From an uncultured Lacinutrix sp. (lineage in GTDB: Bacteria > Bacteroidota > Bacteroidia > Flavobacteriales > Flavobacteriaceae), in assembly GCF_947500325.1 (NCBI RefSeq), contig NZ_CANMRQ010000030.1:1-34250 (forward strand): a stretch of 34,250 nucleotides of DNA, in the 5' to 3' direction. The notes below the pieces were generated by a model that had not been told where the DNA came from, ran no database searches, and saw only the letters and a program-made list of their open reading frames with translations. Both the position numbers and the translations under genes were made by a program. Of this stretch, positions 31,505 through 34,250 are shown piece after piece (positions within the stretch are counted from its first letter, which is position 1; the number at the start of each line of letters is the position of its first letter).

Positions 31505-34157
31505 TTTTGGGACTAATTCTAAATATCAGTTTATAGAAAATGGTAGGTTCTTAGAGTCAAACATAGCAATTAAATTTAAAGAAGATGGGTATAAAAAAAT
31601 AACACTGAGCGTGTTATTTAATGATGGTACTAAGCAAACTACTCATGGTAAATTACATGTTAAGTTAATTAGTAAGGCAGCTGTTACAGTGAGTAATAGG
31701 TCATGTGGTGGAAACAATAATCCAATTGAAGATTTTGAAGAGTTTCCTTCAACAATTTCTTTTAAAGGTTATGATGAATCATCACCTATTTATGGAGAAT
31801 TAGATTATAGAGTTTTTTACCGTACTAACAATGGGAATACTAGTAAAACACTACAAAAACCAATTATAATAATTGATGGATTTGATCCTGGGGATAAACG
31901 TAAAATACAAGATTCGGATTCTCCAAAACCTGCAAACGAACATAATTCTATTGAAGAAATGATGGTTTTTGGGCCAAATAGAACGCCTATTATTCCTTTG
32001 TTAAGATGCCGTGGTTTTGATGTTGTCATTGTAAATCATCCAACATATAAGCGAAATGGAGTTGAAATAGATGGTGGAGCAGACTATATAGAACGTAATG
32101 GCCGTAATCATGTATCATTATATAATGCATTAAATGCTGAGTTGGCTGAAAATGGAAGTAATGAAGAATTAGTTATAGTTGGGCCAAGTATGGGTGGACA
32201 GATTTCTAGATACGCTTTAGCATATATGGAGAAGCATAACATAGATCACAATACAAGATTGTGGGTTAGTATAGATAGTCCTCATTTGGGAGCTAACATA
32301 CCTATTGGAGCTCAAGCTTTACTAAATGTATTGAAGAATGTAACTGGTAGTGTTGGAGCTGCAGACTTTGTAAATAATCAATTAGGGTCTGCTGCTGCTA
32401 AGCAACAATTAATTGAGCAATATAATGGAACTGAATATATTGGTGAAATTTTTGGTGTTCCTATATATAATAATGAACTAATAACGACTCATATGGATGG
32501 AAAAACTGTATCTCAAGGGTATTCAGTTAGTAGAGGACATCCATTCTTTAAACAATATTATGATAATTTATTTAATAATGGATTAACCAATAGTAACGGG
32601 TATCCTCAGAATTTGCGTAAAGTAGCTATTGTTAATGGTTCATTATTAGGTAATAAAAAATATAAGAACCCATACCAATTGTTAGGTACACAGCTTACAG
32701 GAACTGTATTTGATGATAATTTTGCAAACCATGGAACTAAGGCGTTTAAAATTAAAGGAGACGCTAATGTTATAGGTCATATAGTAACTTTAGAATCTTA
32801 TTTTCAGGCTTCTACAAATAATCACCATAAACTAGCTTATTTTAAGAAAAAGAAATTTTTAGGCTGGAATTATTATCATAGATATGGTACCAATATAAAT
32901 TCAAGAGGTAATATGGATAATATTTCTGGAGGTTGGTTCCCAACGCAAAGAGACATAGCTGAAGATGTGCTTGGAACATCTCCTGGAGAACCGATACTTG
33001 GAGATATTACAAATTGGTCTATTGTAGTAAACGATTGGGATCTTGATAACTTAAAACATGTAAGCTCATTCATTCCTACAATTAGCGCATTAGGTTTTAA
33101 TGATCCTGATATTAATTGGTCTCAAAGTCTTACAAAAAATTTAGTTTGTAATAATAAAATTCCTTTTGATAGCTATTTTGGACCTGATGATAATGAAGCT
33201 CATACCTCATTTACCGAAAGTAGTGTTAATTGGCTTTTAAAAGAATTAGGCAGTAATAATGTTCAACCAATCCCTCAAGATCCTCGTTTTCCTGTTTCTT
33301 CTTCAAATTTAGTTGGCTCTCCTGACATATGTAAAAATAATATAAAGACATATACTTTTAGAAATTGTTCTACTCCAGAAAATGTAGTTTCATGGGCTAA
33401 GTCTTCAAATCTCCAGATTATAAGCTCTACAGCAAATTCTATTACTGTAAAAGCTCCAGCTGATAGTAGAAGTTCAGGTTGGGTTAAAGCAACTTTCTCG
33501 AATGGTGAAACTCTTACAAAAAATATATGGGTTGGGAAACCAAATCAACCAGCATCAATAAATGGACCAACTATTGTTAATACTGGTGTACAAGTGAATT
33601 ATAATGCTGGAATTGCCCCTGGAGCAACATCTTATGAATGGAGATTGCCTTACCCTTTTGATGTTTCAAATCCAATTGATTATTTCAGTGACAATTGGCA
33701 AATGGTACCAACTACAGGTAGATATTTAACCCCAATGACAGGTCATGGACAAAATCCAGGTTATGTACAAGTCATGGGGGTTAACTCTTGTGGAATTGGA
33801 GGAGCTAAAGTTTTATTCGTGTCGCACTATAATAGCGATAATGATGATGTAGTTGATATTCTTATTGATGTAAGTCCAAGATTGGCTAATGAAGATTTAT
33901 CTACAGATATTTATAATACAATAAAAGTATATCCAAATCCAGCAAATAATATTGTTAATATAGCAGTAAGTAAAAAAGAATCTAATAAATATATTAAAGT
34001 ATTGTTATTTGATAATTTAGGAAGATTGATTAGCGATATTAATTCAGAAGGAGAGACTTTAAGTATTGATACATCTATACTAGTTAATGGCATATATGTA
34101 TTAAAAATATTTAGTGATAATTATAGAACTACAAAGAAAGTAGTTGTTCAACACTAA
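31452..34157 (+). CDS. alpha/beta-hydrolase (lipase-like) with T9SS sorting domain, C-terminal part
   Basis: The second half of the split gene; the nominal TTG start has no biological meaning if the frameshift is real. Using this frame's numbering, an alpha/beta-hydrolase core follows the PIIIIDGFDPGD strand, with nucleophile Ser246 in GPSMGG (GxSxG), a downstream IDSPHLGA loop and a candidate catalytic His584. Two Ig/PKD-like beta domains (about 620-800) and a Por-secretion C-terminal domain (826-901, VYPNPANN ... NGIYVLKIF ... KKVVVQH) complete it. The sorting domain implies export through T9SS and attachment or release at the surface. The closest general class is lipase/PGAP1-like esterases; substrate is unknown. 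A terminator follows at 34222. Confidence 0.78.
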   Translation: MINHYFLKSLIIKSASIDFGTNSKYQFIENGRFLESNIAIKFKEDGYKKITLSVLFNDGTKQTTHGKLHVKLISKAAVTVSNRSCGGNNNPIEDFEEFPSTISFKGYDESSPIYGELDYRVFYRTNNGNTSKTLQKPIIIIDGFDPGDKRKIQDSDSPKPANEHNSIEEMMVFGPNRTPIIPLLRCRGFDVVIVNHPTYKRNGVEIDGGADYIERNGRNHVSLYNALNAELAENGSNEELVIVGPSMGGQISRYALAYMEKHNIDHNTRLWVSIDSPHLGANIPIGAQALLNVLKNVTGSVGAADFVNNQLGSAAAKQQLIEQYNGTEYIGEIFGVPIYNNELITTHMDGKTVSQGYSVSRGHPFFKQYYDNLFNNGLTNSNGYPQNLRKVAIVNGSLLGNKKYKNPYQLLGTQLTGTVFDDNFANHGTKAFKIKGDANVIGHIVTLESYFQASTNNHHKLAYFKKKKFLGWNYYHRYGTNINSRGNMDNISGGWFPTQRDIAEDVLGTSPGEPILGDITNWSIVVNDWDLDNLKHVSSFIPTISALGFNDPDINWSQSLTKNLVCNNKIPFDSYFGPDDNEAHTSFTESSVNWLLKELGSNNVQPIPQDPRFPVSSSNLVGSPDICKNNIKTYTFRNCSTPENVVSWAKSSNLQIISSTANSITVKAPADSRSSGWVKATFSNGETLTKNIWVGKPNQPASINGPTIVNTGVQVNYNAGIAPGATSYEWRLPYPFDVSNPIDYFSDNWQMVPTTGRYLTPMTGHGQNPGYVQVMGVNSCGIGGAKVLFVSHYNSDNDDVVDILIDVSPRLANEDLSTDIYNTIKVYPNPANNIVNIAVSKKESNKYIKVLLFDNLGRLISDINSEGETLSIDTSILVNGIYVLKIFSDNYRTTKKVVVQH

Positions 34158-34174
34158 ATTATTTAATTAATTAT

Positions 34175-34196
34175 GAGTCGTCCTAAAATAGGTTGA
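34175..34196 (+). mobile_element. possible solitary IS3-type terminal sequence
   Basis: TGAGTCGTCCTAAAATAGG followed by TTGACAG begins with TG and contains the short inverted repeat CCTA/TAGG. It resembles, from memory only, terminal repeats of some flavobacterial IS3-family elements. No transposase or second end is seen in the remaining sequence. Confidence 0.15.
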
Positions 34197-34221
34197 CAGA
34201 TTATAAAATAATTAATTACTA

Positions 34222-34250
34222 TCCTGTGAAGCTAGCTTCACAGGATTTTT
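34222..34250 (+). terminator. intrinsic terminator of the hydrolase gene
   Basis: A perfect 24-bp palindrome (34222-34245; left arm TCCTGTGAAGCT) is followed by at least five T up to the window end. It lies 64 nt after the hydrolase stop codon and is the strongest terminator in the window. Confidence 0.85.

Noticed and set aside
1-34250. CRISPR arrays, tRNA or rRNA genes, integrases and phage genes
   Set aside because: No regularly spaced repeats, cloverleaf-like stretches, rRNA sequence or recombinase/transposase frames were seen on reading both strands.

Overview
The window is AT-rich chromosomal DNA from a marine, alginate-degrading member of the Flavobacteriaceae (Bacteroidota). The evidence is a SusC/SusD pair, lipoproteins with Bacteroidota-style signal II peptides, promoters with the TAnnTTTG -7 element, a short RpoD lacking region 1.1, a type IX secretion (T9SS) sorting domain, and an almost complete absence of Shine-Dalgarno sites. 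Genus cannot be fixed from the sequence; Formosa, Winogradskyella, Olleya or Lacinutrix-like bacteria would all fit.

Positions 1-15567 are an alginate utilisation locus on the + strand. A PL7 lyase lipoprotein, a lipoprotein with two tandem alginate lyase domains and the cupin KdgF form the first block (332-3919). SusC, SusD, a PKD-domain surface glycan-binding lipoprotein and a second PL7 lyase form the second (4181-10662). A FadR-type GntR regulator follows (10836-11537), then an ExuT-like MFS transporter, a DEH reductase, KdgK and KdgA (11743-15567). Together these genes could cut alginate at the cell surface, import oligomers, produce unsaturated monomers, linearise them to DEH, reduce DEH to KDG, phosphorylate it and split KDPG into pyruvate and glyceraldehyde 3-phosphate. 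Two nearly identical promoter-operator modules (292-321 and 3975-4004), each with two TGGTwAACCA boxes 13 bp apart, are probable targets of the GntR protein. The susC and MFS leaders also share a structured element: a 10-bp hairpin with an NTGCACAN loop, then an identical 13-nt TTGGAGGGAAGTA, then a small hairpin ending in TTAGCATAA.

Positions 15665-20939 hold an EamA transporter, an O-antigen ligase-like protein with TPRs, and two tandem MtfA-like (M90) metallopeptidase paralogues. On the - strand, 20936-23216 carries rpe, a BLUF photoreceptor-like protein with atypical residues, and rpoD with its terminator.

Positions 23489-29471 (- strand) encode a probable envelope-signalling cluster: a TPR hybrid histidine kinase, an unknown lipoprotein, a papain-like cysteine protease lipoprotein, an ECF sigma factor and, overlapping it, a protein with a cytoplasmic N-terminus, one inner-membrane helix, a long disordered linker and an outer-membrane beta-barrel. 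The last has the layout of a dual-membrane-spanning anti-sigma factor. Divergent from the kinase is a membrane-bound AraC-type regulator (29681-30820), followed by a T9SS-exported alpha/beta-hydrolase gene split by an apparent 1-nt frameshift (30938-34157) and a strong terminator at the window end.

No rRNA, tRNA, CRISPR array or complete insertion sequence was seen. The two best candidates for undescribed biology are the covarying leader element in the alginate locus and the sigma / trans-envelope anti-sigma / cysteine protease cluster.
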